DNA of 64,000 bases, taken from the NCBI GenBank assembly GCA_030686995.1, contig CM060703.1, positions 114,957,361 through 115,021,360 on the forward strand, written 5' to 3'. Each line of letters begins with the position of its first letter. The stretch's first letter is position 1. This document shows positions 10,129 through 24,010 of the stretch, in pieces. The position numbers and the translations under genes are program-made. Below the pieces are notes generated by a model. It saw nothing but the letters and a program-made list of their open reading frames with translations. It was not told the DNA's origin and did not search any database. Source of the stretch: Artemisia argyi (taxonomy: Eukaryota; Streptophyta; Magnoliopsida; Asterales; Asteraceae).

Positions 10129-12228
10129 ATGAACACACGTTCTACGTCTAAACGACTTGTTTCACCACTTTCAAATCCGGAAAGTTTGTTTCGTCACACA
10201 CCCCGAGTTCTATTTCCTAATACGGAGGAAATGAACCCGAACGAACAACACTTGGGACCCCCGCCGATGGGTGGTATCCAAAACAATGTGATCCCTCCGA
10301 TGGGACCACAACCGGTTTACGATCAACGTACTATGCAGGAATTGCTCCAGTGTCCCACCGAGGGATACGGGGATGCAATTGTTTTACCACCAATCCTTTC
10401 CGATAATTTTGAGCTTAAAACTGGATTGATTCAACTTGTTGCGTCAAAACAATTTCACGGTTTTGAGAGGGACGATCCTCACGCACACATCCGATGGTTT
10501 AATAAGCTAACTTCGACTTTGAAATTTAAGGATGTCCCTCACGATGCTATCAAATTGATGTTGTTCCCATTTTCACTCGAGGGTTCAGCCCGGATTTGGC
10601 TCGAAAAAGAACCCCCTCGATCAATTCACACATGGGAAGAACTCGTCTCGAAATTTGTTAATCATTTCTTCCCGCTGTCCAAAACGACTAATCTTAAGAA
10701 TGATATAACTAATTTTCAACAACGTTTTGATGAGAACTTTGGTGAGGCTTGGGAACGCTTTAAGGATCTTCTTCAAAAATGTCCTCACCATGGTTTCTCC
10801 GAGTTACACCAAATCGACACGTTTTATAACGCTTTGACGCAAAACGATCAAGATTCTTTAAACGCAGCCGCCGGTGGAAATATCTTGAATCGTACGCCTA
10901 GGGATATTTTAACGATCATTGAGAACAAATCTAAGGTTCCGACTTCTCGTAACAAACCGAATGTTTCGAAAGTGACTTCTTTTACTCCTCCTTCTCCTTC
11001 GTCGGTCCAATCATCGGAATTGGCCGAACTTACCGACGCTATCCGTTGTATGATGAAAGAGTTTAAGTCACAGAACCAAAAACCCGAGCCCGTTAAAGCC
11101 GTTAATGAAAAATGTGTGATTTGTGGTGGACCACATCCGTATTATGATTGTCAAGCCACCGATGGCCAAGTTTATAATGCTAACGTAGCAGCCGTAAACT
11201 ACAATCAAAATCAAGATTTTCGTGCTAACCAAACAAGTCCACCTGGGTTTCCACCCGTGCAAACTAATCAAAACCGTTATCCTCAAACTAACCAAGGTTA
11301 TCAAAACCAAGGTTACAATCAAAACCGTGGAACGAATTATCAAGTCCCTCCACCACAACAAGTTTATCAACCACCGCAACCTTCTCCTGAGCTTGCTAAT
11401 TACATGAAAACGAACGATGTTAACATTCGAGCAATGCAAAATCAAATCAACAACATGAGGGTTGAACTTAAGAAGGAGATTGACACAACCATGACTCGAC
11501 AAACGAATGAGCTTAAGCAAATGATGAGCAGTTTTATGCAGATGAATCAAGCCTCGACGTCTGGTTCTCTTCCGAGCAATACAATTGCTAACCCGAGGGG
11601 CGAGATTAAGGCAATTACGACACGTAGTGGTGCTATATATGAACCCACGGTTCCGACTACCTCCTCTTCTCCTCCTCTTAAGGTAGTGGACCGTGAGACC
11701 GAGGCGACAAAGGACCCGGTACCTCCGATTAATAACGGAGATGCTGAAAACGTCCAACCTCCGGTTGTCCAAAAGTCGAAAGATAAAGAAAAAGTCATTT
11801 TTGAGAATAATATGAAATACAAGTCTAAACTGCCATATCCATCACGATTTAATGATGAAGAGCTCCGTGAAAAATCGAAAAAACAAATGGAAAAGTTTCT
11901 CGATATTTTTCAAAAATTGCACTTTGATATAAGCTTCATGGATGCTCTTGTTTATATGCCAAAGTTTGCCTCAACGTTTAAAAATCTCATAAGTAACAAA
12001 GAAAAATTGCTTGAATTAGCTGAAACACCGATTAATGCTCAATGCTCCGCTATTCTTCTCAAAAAGCTTCCCGAGAAGCTTGGAGATTCGGGAAAGTTTC
12101 TCATTCCTTGTTCGTTAAAAGATCAAGAGGTTTGCAATGCCCTGGCCGATTCAGGTGCAACATTAACCTTATGCCTTTGTCAATCTATAAACAACTTGGA
12201 ATGGGAGAACTTAAACCGACTCGTATGA
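10129..12228 (+). pseudogene. gag: Athila-type gag with N-terminal part of protease (N1)
   Basis: The first ATG of the long frame is at 10129, giving about 699 residues. Residues 115-275 form the Athila/Ty3 gag core, with LMLFPFSLEGSARIWL and FKDLLQKCPHHGF as recognisable blocks. A zinc knuckle CVICGGPHPYYDC (CX2CX3HX4C) lies near residue 328. A Q/N/P-rich linker runs to about 430, and the Asteraceae-like ITTRSGAIYEP block is near 494. The protease begins near 670 with ALADSGAT, an aspartic-protease active site. About 20 residues later a one-base loss in a run of A shifts the frame, and the frame ends at 12228 in unrelated sequence. The protein would coat the element RNA. The rest of the protease continues in the next frame. 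Confidence 0.9.
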
Positions 12229-12386
12229 CTTTGGAGCTTGCTAATCGATCGATCACTCATCCAGTTGGAATTGCTGAGGACGTTTTTGTTCATGTGAATT
12301 CGTGTACTTTTCCGGCAGATTTTGTTGTTGTCAATTTTGAAGCTGATCCGAGAGTTCCTCTAATACTAGGGCGACCGTTTTTATGA
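12172..12386 (+). pseudogene. C-terminal half of N1 protease, out of frame
   Basis: This frame picks up the protease after the one-base shift (LMPLSIYKQLG) and runs through VPLILGRPFL, the conserved block near the protease end. It stops at TGA (12384-12386) where relatives have an Arg codon. A CGA to TGA change is what decay of a methylated CpG would give. After this single stop the same frame stays open to 13331, so protease and acidic region were once one polyprotein with gag. Confidence 0.85.
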
Positions 12387-13331
12387 ACCGCTAAAGCCCT
12401 AGTAGACCATTTTGAGGATACTCTAACTTTACGACATGATGACGATATTATGATTTTTAAAGCCGATGCTTCGAAATTGAATAAGTACTCCGTCAAAAGT
12501 GTTGATGTTTGGGATTATTCCTTTGATGATTTTGTGAAAACTTTCGTCTCCGACTCTTCACCATCATTTCCTCTGGTTGAGGAACATGATTCTTTTTGGG
12601 AAGAGGTCGATGGATTCCTTGCTATTGATACGATTCCGTTTTCTGAAATTGACGATTCTTACTTTGATTCGGAGGGGGATATTATTTTTCTTAACAATTT
12701 GTTGAACGATGAATCATTAATCTTTCCGGATAAAGTTAAGACGAAGATTGAGCTTATAATTGACGATCCTCTGGAGCCTGAGCTCGAGGAACTTTTACCA
12801 GACTTTGAGAGTTTTACCTTCGTTACAACTGAGGAAATAAGTGGCAATCCCACTTATCGTCTTGATTTTTCTGATCCGACATTTGAAGCTTTTCATTTTG
12901 ATTTCGATCACTCGGAAGAGACGAGTCGTGGCAGTACCACTTCTCATGCTTTTATCTCTTTTCCGGAATTTGAATCATTTCGTTTTGATAAATTTGAAAT
13001 TGAAAAGTTTTCTAAACCTGAATATGAAAGTTTCAGTTTTGATCTTGAAATTGATCATGATCCAGGTGGTGTGTTTAAAAATGAGAATATTAATGAAAAT
13101 TTTATCCCATCCCTCCCACCCGGAAAGGATTTTAAAAGGAGCTTAAATGATAAAAGTCATAATTTCACAATTATGAAGTTCTCTTTTGATGAGGATGAGT
13201 TTTACAAGATTGTTATCATGATTTTCTTGCCATTTGTAATGTTTGGTGTGGTTTCTCTTATCCTTCACTCCGTGGGGAGTGAGGATGTTGTATTTGATCC
13301 TGGTATCGTTTCTAAACCTTTTCAACATTAA
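12387..13331 (+). CDS. Acidic frame with C-terminal membrane segment, downstream of protease (N1)
   Basis: About 314 codons in frame with the protease, interrupted from it only by the TGA at 12384; the first internal ATG is at 12450. The sequence is rich in Asp, Glu, Ser and Phe, with repeated E-F/S-F-x-F-D units. It contains GDIIFLNNLLNDE, a block I associate with Asteraceae Athila-like frames. Near the end a SLPPG block precedes an acidic stretch, a hydrophobic segment of about 20 residues (VIMIFLPFVMFGVVSLIL), and LHSVGSEDVVFDPGI. The same order occurs in N2 at 59913-60122. The place where reverse transcriptase should follow is empty. It could be a degraded linker or an envelope-like or membrane-anchoring protein; function unknown. 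Confidence 0.6.
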   Translation, partial: TAKALVDHFEDTLTLRHDDDIMIFKADASKLNKYSVKSVDVWDYSFDDFVKTFVSDSSPSFPLVEEHDSFWEEVDGFLAIDTIPFSEIDDSYFDSEGDIIFLNNLLNDESLIFPDKVKTKIELIIDDPLEPELEELLPDFESFTFVTTEEISGNPTYRLDFSDPTFEAFHFDFDHSEETSRGSTTSHAFISFPEFESFRFDKFEIEKFSKPEYESFSFDLEIDHDPGGVFKNENINENFIPSLPPGKDFKRSLNDKSHNFTIMKFSFDEDEFYKIVIMIFLPFVMFGVVSLILHSVGSEDVVFDPGIVSKPFQH

Positions 13332-13334
13332 AAT

Positions 13335-13520
13335 ACCAGTGGTTATCTCTTCGGGATGGAACTTTCAATTAAGTCTTATGTTTTTCAAAATATTTTGAAT
13401 GAAAGCCCGATGGAGATTATTTTCCATTTGCTCTCCCCAAGGATGAATTAATTCGGGGATCGAGTCAAGCTCATGTGACTCGGTAATAAAAAACAAGCAC
13501 TTCGTGGGAGGCACCTCATG
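13335..13520 (+). ncRNA. Conserved structured RNA region after the coding frame (N1)
   Basis: Nested hairpins can be drawn by eye. An outer stem CTTTCA (13362-13367) pairs with TGAAAG (13400-13405). An inner seven-pair stem is formed by 13378-13384 and 13387-13393. TCCCC (13434) pairs with GGGGA (13455). CGAGTC (13461-13466) pairs with GACTCG (13477-13482) around an AAGCT loop. An A-rich run and TGGGAGGCA (13506) follow. N2 has the same stems at 60156-60277 with paired bases changed together, and family A keeps the last hairpin at 45986-46006. It is part of the element RNA, not a separate gene. Confidence 0.6.
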
Positions 13521-13803
13521 CTTATCCATTTCATTTTCTTTATTTTCTATTTTCTAAATAACGTGACGTGAGGGGGGCGACCCTTTCCAAACTCGTGTTT
13601 TTGTGGTTGTTTATGCATGTTCAGGAATTTCCCCGAAGTTTGAGGACTCTCGTGCTCTTGGTTTGTCGTTCTCTCCACTCGAGTCTCATCTTTCGCTGCT
13701 CTTTCGGAAATTCACCATATCCTAAATCTTATCAACTAACGTTTATCTCTTGGCATACTTAATAAACGGCCTTAGATTTTACGTAGGATTACCTTTACCC
13801 TTA

Positions 13804-13847
13804 AAACATTGAGGACAATGTTTCACTTTAGTCTGGGGGGGGGGGGG
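13804..13847 (+). other. ATTG-AGGA-CAAT hairpin followed by G run (N1)
   Basis: AAACATTG and CAATGTTT pair perfectly around AGGA (13804-13823), followed by TTTAGTCT and eleven G. N2 and family A carry the same arrangement at 60441 and 46817. The G run resembles an internal polypurine tract. Confidence 0.65.
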
Positions 13848-15429
13848 TGAATCTTCGATTCAATTTGACCTGTACCATCGTCTGAGCTGTTAACTTGCGC
13901 AACTCCGTTTTCCACCAAAAATTTTAACTTTTTTCACCACTTTATAAGTGTAAAAAAAATAAATAAAAAATAAAAAAATAAAAAAAAATATATATATGAT
14001 ATAAATAATAAAGTTTTGACACCTTGTTTTGACTTTCCTACCGGCGAGAGTAGAAATAAATGTTCCGACTTGACCGGGCGTGTTGAGCCCTAGCTCGTCT
14101 CCTTTATCCAAAATAATCAAAAGATTATGGCTAAGCATCCGCGGATCTCATTATTTGGGATTTTAAATTTGCGGAGATCGAGGAATGATAGAGTTTATTT
14201 AGAAGTTTCGTGCTATACACGGATCGCATTATTGGGATTTAAAAAACCCACAAGAGGTACTTGTGGCCTCCTTGTTCCCATAAGCTTGCACACCAATATA
14301 TAATAGATGTCTAGGATTAATTATGGGTATACGGTTTGGGCAATACTTAGTTTTTTCTCGTTCCCAACAAAATCTCTGCATATGGGGGTTTGGTACACAT
14401 AGGGGTACTGCCAGTGTTACGGTAAAATAGACTATTGCATCTTGCCGGTTCGCAGCCGATGTTGTGATCTTAGTAAAGACCGTAGGACTTGGGGTTTGGC
14501 ATATGATTATGAATATCAATAATAATAGTCCAAAGCCAAATAAAAAGGCAGAGGAATCCAAAGCTATAAAAAGCAGCGGATAGAAATCCAAAGTCATAAT
14601 AAAGCTCTTACATCTTGGCAGCTCATAAACCGTTGACTGTAAAAGAATAAACGACTAAGGACCAAAGTATTATTAAAGTGCTTATGATTATGCAAAAATG
14701 CCAAGCTTCGACCCCGGGGGTTTCCCTAATAAAAAGCTTCCGTTTCGGGTATCAAACATGGTATGTCTCGGTCGTAAATAAAAAGGGAGCCCCTACAAAT
14801 CGTGTTAAATCAGAGACCTTCATGTGGACCCGATTTCTGTATGCAGGGGTTTTCGAGGGAAAGTTTGGAAACTACTTAGCGTTCAAATTTTGTGCTCTTA
14901 TCGGACTAACCACTATCAAAACGAGAAAATATGAAGCAATTCATTTCTCACAAATTAAAATCTTGAGATACCAAACTTAGGACCTGGGGACAAGAGGTAA
15001 TACACAATTAACTTTTGTGGGCAGTGTTAGCATCTAACTTCTGGATAAACAATGATCTCGATTTTACGCTTAGTTTGGGAGCTTGTGAAAAATCAAGGAT
15101 GACGATTTTTATCCGTACGGTCTCTTCTCTGTGAGAAGTGTTTCTACTCGTTGACCCTGAAAATTATCAACAGATAAGAATTGATAATGAAAGTCAAATC
15201 AAACCGTCACATATATAAATGAGAAAAATACAAAAAGAGTAGTAGTAGTTGTTATTTATGAAAAATCGGAAAATGGAGCGTTTTTGAGAATAAATGATTT
15301 TACTATCTCTTTTGAACATCATTGCTACTTTACAACGTCAGTAAAGAGAGGTTTTGAAATTATTTATCTCTTAAGCATGAGGTGATGACATTGTGTGAGG
15401 GCACGGCAATACCTTAGTCTGGGGGATTT
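13848..15429 (+). other. Non-coding 3' interior of N1
   Basis: No reading frame here resembles a protein. It includes an A/T-rich run (13950-14010) and ends in TTAGTCTGGGGGATTT, the likely polypurine tract, directly before the 3' LTR. Open frames at 14229-14597 and 14678-14980 are not recognisable. Confidence 0.6.
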
Positions 15430-19115
<3,686 letters not shown>

Positions 19116-19120
19116 ACGAT

Positions 19121-19900
19121 CTTCACAATCCTCACACAATCTACACGATCCTCACACAATCTACACGATCAACACGATCTTCGCACAATCTACACGATCA
19201 ACACGATCATCACACAATCTATACTTGATCCAATTGATCAATACTATATCACTCAACACTCAAGAGATCCCCAAGATCTCAACAAGATCACAATGATCAA
19301 CACAATAACTAGGAAACAATAATAGACTTGATGTATATCAAGATACAATCAAGTAGACAAATAGTAATGCAAGTGCACTACTCTATGACACCAACAACTT
19401 GTATCTTCTTGATACTTTGTGTTCTTCTCTTGACTAGAAGAGGTATGTAGATGATTCTTGGTTCGATGAAAGAATCACTCTTTAAACAAAAGAAAACTGA
19501 CTAATGATCTAAGAAGTGTAAAGAGAAAAAGAGGATGGAAACCAGAAAGTTATGTGTGTGAAAGGATGGCCAAAATCTGAGAAATGAAGTGGTATTTATA
19601 GACTCTGAAAATTTGACTGTTTTAAGGGGGACAACACCACTAAATGTCACATGGTACCACTAAATTTAATGGTACCGTGCCAGACAAGAACGCTCCAATT
19701 TTTGTCTTTAGTGGTGAAAGTTTATTTGTGGGAGTTTGGAGCTGGTTTGGGTAGAATATAGCTGTTAGGAATGTTTTTGAAATGGTTTTTCCTAAATAAA
19801 ACATTTCTTTATAATTTAAAAATAATTTGTAAAATGTATCTTTGAAAAGAAAGTTTTGTCAAGCTAAAAATGTGAAGTTCAAAACACAAATTCACTTCTT
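19121..19900 (-). repeat. Outer LTR-like repeat, segment 3
   Basis: The CACGATC minisatellite resumes and fades out by about 19250. On the minus strand a TATAAATA box lies near 19592-19600, preceded by a conserved-looking region. The whole could be a minus-strand LTR of about 1.2 kb once the two insertions are removed. No TG...CA ends or target duplication were found, so the identity is tentative. Confidence 0.35.
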
Positions 19901-22250
19901 GGATCATTTGTCAAGTTGTAAATTTGTTTGTTCATACCTAGAGTAATTGACGTAGAAATCGATATTTCGACTAAAAACTTGTTTACGTTAATTTTGACGT
20001 ATGATATTTTCACATTTTGTTATCATCAAAACATAAAGAGATCTAAAAATAAGAATAACGTTTTTAGACATTATTTGCATCAACATAACATATGTAATGT
20101 TAATCGTCATGTCCAATTTCCAGTGGTTTAATGTGTGCATGTTGGTATAACTAATGTACAATTCATAATTTAAATTATTATGTTGAGATTATAAAACGCA
20201 TGAATGTTCACTTCATAAATATGTTCATGTACATTAAAATAATCAATTTTTTTCTTCTATGGTGAAGACGTGAAACACTTGAAATAAGAAATCAAGGACG
20301 GATATGTGAATTTTTACTTTATGGTAAAAGACATGTTTACTTGAGATCATATTAAGTGGTAATATACCAAACCAAAGTTGAAAAGGTTTTGGGAACATAT
20401 TTTATGGATGCAAAACAAAGTCAAAGAGTAAGAAATTTTATGTTTTGATATATTTAAAGGCGTAGTACACATAATTCAACAACTTGTTTTAAGTATTCAA
20501 AGAGGGATTGCATCATATTTGAATTAATCATCTTCATATTTTTATGCATTTTGGATTTTGGGGTGTCGCACGTCTATTTTAAGAAACCCTGATCCATTAC
20601 ATTAATAGTGGATATGAATATATATTACTACGTACGTTGAAGATATTACCTTTTATGTAAGTATTTATATTGGCTCTAGGTGCTAGGAAAGCATGAAAAC
20701 TATAAGCCGTTCTACTCTACACGATCTTTTATACGGAGTAGTTGTAAGTTGTAACAATTTGTTCCTCAAAAAATTTCAGGGCATTAACAGTAAAAAATGG
20801 ATCCACTAAGAAGAATAAGAAGAAGAAGAAGAAAAGTAAATGTTTTTAACCACATATTTCAAATAAAGAAGGAGAATTTTATGAAAGATGCATATATTTT
20901 TGTAGGTGCATCTGAAATGTGCGAATGCAGTTATTTCTCACCTTTTTAATTTTACTTTTATTTCTTATTTGATATTTACTCGTTAACGGTAGCATCTAAC
21001 TATTGTAATATTTTCACTATATTTTTTTGTTTACCTTTTAACTTCATTGAGAGTTAGCTAGTAGGCCAGGACTGAACTGGATCAACAAGATTTACATCTC
21101 TTTTTTTGAATACGAAGTAGCATTTTATTTTGATGAGTAGTCAAAGCAATTTTCTTAGTTTTTGTATAAAATCAGATGTTACAGTTGATGTATTCCTTAG
21201 AGCTAACAAAGTAGTCCATCGATTACCTACTGAATTACAATGCGTATACTATTTAAATGCATTTTAAGACGGTCTTGAATCTTGATGCCCGATATGTTTC
21301 GAAAGCATATATGTGAGTTGTTGTTAAGATAATGGGCTATTGTCAATTTTTGCAAAATGACCATTCTATTATAAACTAATTATTTTAGTTTGAATTGCTC
21401 GTTAGGTCAGATTTAAATATAAGAAGATGAAACCAGTTGACTAATTACTCTTTAGATAACTGTTATAGTTAATCTTTCTTTTTATATCTGCTACTTTTGA
21501 AACTTTCCTTTCAACGCCAAGTACTTTGATTCACTAAAAATGATTTGATTACTCATAGTATTCCGTACTAACATAAACAAAAATCATAAACTTTGTATGT
21601 TTCGACTTTTGACCCGTTACAAATATCAGAATACTTCGCATGCATATTTGAATGAAAGAATTACTATAAATCTTGCTTCAAAATCACATTAATATATCCT
21701 CTTTCGCACAACATTGTGTATTTCTATTCAACTTGTATATCAGTAATGACATTGACATATATGTTGTAAATCATGTGATTGATATATGTAATTTACGTTA
21801 GTTTACAATAGATGTAGCTATCAATATTTAAATAACAAGTCTATGCCTTAAAATAAAAATTGCTAGGAAGAACGCGTAATTAAGAGTACATGTTCAACCT
21901 TCATACACCAAATACATGTACTTAAAATATTGTGAAATGACGAACCAAAACAAAATAGGTCAAAAGGATATTTACTTTCGGGAAAATCAAGCCAGTCAAC
22001 GCTTTCACATTACTGATACACTTGCACTGCATGTCAACACACAAAATGGTCATTGGTCAATATTGGTTAGAGTTCATTCTTTGTTAGTTGGGCCGGTATA
22101 TTGACCTTATTGTATCATTTAGGCCTACACTGTGATACCAACCATACCTAAGTAAATCAATGTCAAAATAATAATATCTATCGTTGGACTTGGGAGTCTA
22201 TCCAAGATAAGGCACAAAATAAAGACATTTACCTTTCGGGGTAACACTTT
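19901..22250. other. AT-rich intergenic DNA without recognisable genes
   Basis: No frame over about 67 codons and no repeat structure beyond a short GAA tract at 20808-20835. Confidence 0.5.
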
Positions 22251-22286
22251 CGACCAAGTCGTACAGGGGGAAATTGAGGGCAACAT

Positions 22287-22766
22287 TCAAGCATCGATGT
22301 AAATTCTGGTCCCTTGAACTGTAAAAGTACCAGTATCCTCCAAACTCCAATTCCACGAATCAGGACTATTCAAAAAATGAACCTGCCCCAATTCCGAAAC
22401 TAACAAGGCTAAAGAAGCTTCATTACGTGAACCCAATACTTGTCTCTTCCAATTCCAAACCCATGCTTCATTATTTCTACGATCTGAGAGCAAACAGTCC
22501 GCATTTACATCTAAATGATACAATCGATTGAACCTTGACATCAAAGGACCATTACCATTCCAATTGCCCTTCCAAAAACGAATAGAGGAACCATTCCCCA
22601 CCTTACGACTTAAAGAATTTATCGAAAGAATATAGCAATCATGAAGCATAGCATAAGACGAGATAATGGAAGACCAAACACCATTGCAATTACACCCTTT
22701 TAAATCAAGACCTGCTTCCACCCCATGAATAGCTTTAATCACCCGAGCCCATAAGGAGTCCGAATT
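22287..22766 (-). pseudogene. LINE (non-LTR retrotransposon) fragment: end of reverse transcriptase protein
   Basis: The minus-strand translation reads LWARVIKAIHG, then VGNGSSIRFWKGNW, GPLMSRFNRLYHLD and a W-x-W block with SELGQVHF. This is the region between reverse transcriptase and the terminal zinc-binding domain of plant LINE proteins (the stretch before zf-RVT). Only about 160 residues survive, with no start, no catalytic FADD-type motif and no 3' A tail, so it is a truncated dead copy. Confidence 0.8.
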
Positions 22767-23795
22767 ATTGACGAATTAAGACAAAAAAAGAAAGTAAAAA
22801 CACAATTTGACGTAGCACATGAACTTTATCTATCTGAATGTCGCAAATATGAAGATGAGCACAATGTGTATGAGATTATCGGCATTTGTTAAGAGAAGAA
22901 TATGACCGGTTTTAAAATTCTTTGGTTTCTATGGTACTACTTTTAGATCTTCGTTCATGTACGGAGCTTTAGCTTAAATTTTGTTAAATAAATGGGTATT
23001 TAGATCCCTATGCACGCAAGGAGTTTTGGATTGAATTTTGTTAGATAAATGGGTCTTCAATTTTTTTTTACTAACATTAACAATACCTACATTTATCAGG
23101 AATGCTTCCCCCAAACTACACCCCAAAACTGCTACAGTAATATATGTGAGAGGATGAACAGGGAAATGTACAGTAACTTAGAATTAAAAAAAATCCCTCT
23201 CTATCTATCTGGATTCTTCTGCCATGTTCAATACACGCAAAACACACACACGCCACACGCATCTCTGTCTTCTCTCTCAAATCTACCGAAGCGATACAGG
23301 TTGTTTTTCCTACAAGTGCTTTCGTGAGAGGATTTTGATTTGTGGATCTATTGTTGCCGTTTGCTAAGAGGTACAACTAAAAACCCGTGACCCAAATCTA
23401 GGGTTCTTCAGTTTTTTTACTGCACTTAATTTTTTTGATAAAAAGTTTGTATTTTTATTCTCAGCTTTATGATTAATAGCAGGTTTGGACTATATTGATT
23501 GGGACGCATGGATTGCAAAAGAGGATGAAGTGTGCTGCCATGAATTTTTTTAATCAAGGTATGCAATCCTTTATCTTTTTTACTAATTTGTGGTTACTTT
23601 GTGTTTGGTTTAAGTGGATATTGATAGGAATTTGGTTTTGTGATCCGAGTGTGGTTTCAATTTAGGCTCCTCTATAGTGGGTATTGACAGGATTATAGTG
23701 AAATAGTGAAATTAGGGTTATGTTTTAATACAAACACATTTTGCTTTTCTGCTTTTCATAAGCAGGTATTGAATGGCTTATTTCATATTACTTAG
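22767..23795 (+). other. Intergenic DNA with a possible leader exon
   Basis: A CT-rich stretch (23190-23300) is followed by AAGAG|GTACAACT near 23371, which has the look of a 5' untranslated exon and donor site. A second exon-like piece ends with TCAAG|GTATGC near 23560. No coding frame supports it. Confidence 0.25.
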
Positions 23796-24010
23796 TGGGT
23801 GTTTGTTTCGGCTTATGGCTTATTTGGTTTTGGGCTTATGTTTCATAAGCTTAATTTTTGAAACTTTTCGACTTATATAAGTTCATTATGACCTGATAAA
23901 CTTATATAAGCCGAAAAGTTTCAAAATAAGCCACAAAAAGTGAGCTTATGAAACATAAGCCCAAAATCATATAGGCCATAAGCCGGCTTTATAAGCCGAA
24001 ACAACACCCC
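23796..24010. mobile_element. Foldback MITE (about 215 bp)
   Basis: The left arm GTGTTTGTTTCGGCTTAT is mirrored by ATAAGCCGAAACAACACC at the right. The arms stay complementary inward (GGGCTTATGTTTCATAAGC and its complement), so nearly the whole element folds on itself. No clear target duplication is visible, so the superfamily (hAT-like?) is uncertain. Confidence 0.75.

Noticed and set aside
11068..11772. 234-codon minus-strand frame
   Set aside because: Antisense shadow of the N1 gag linker; composition follows the codons of gag.
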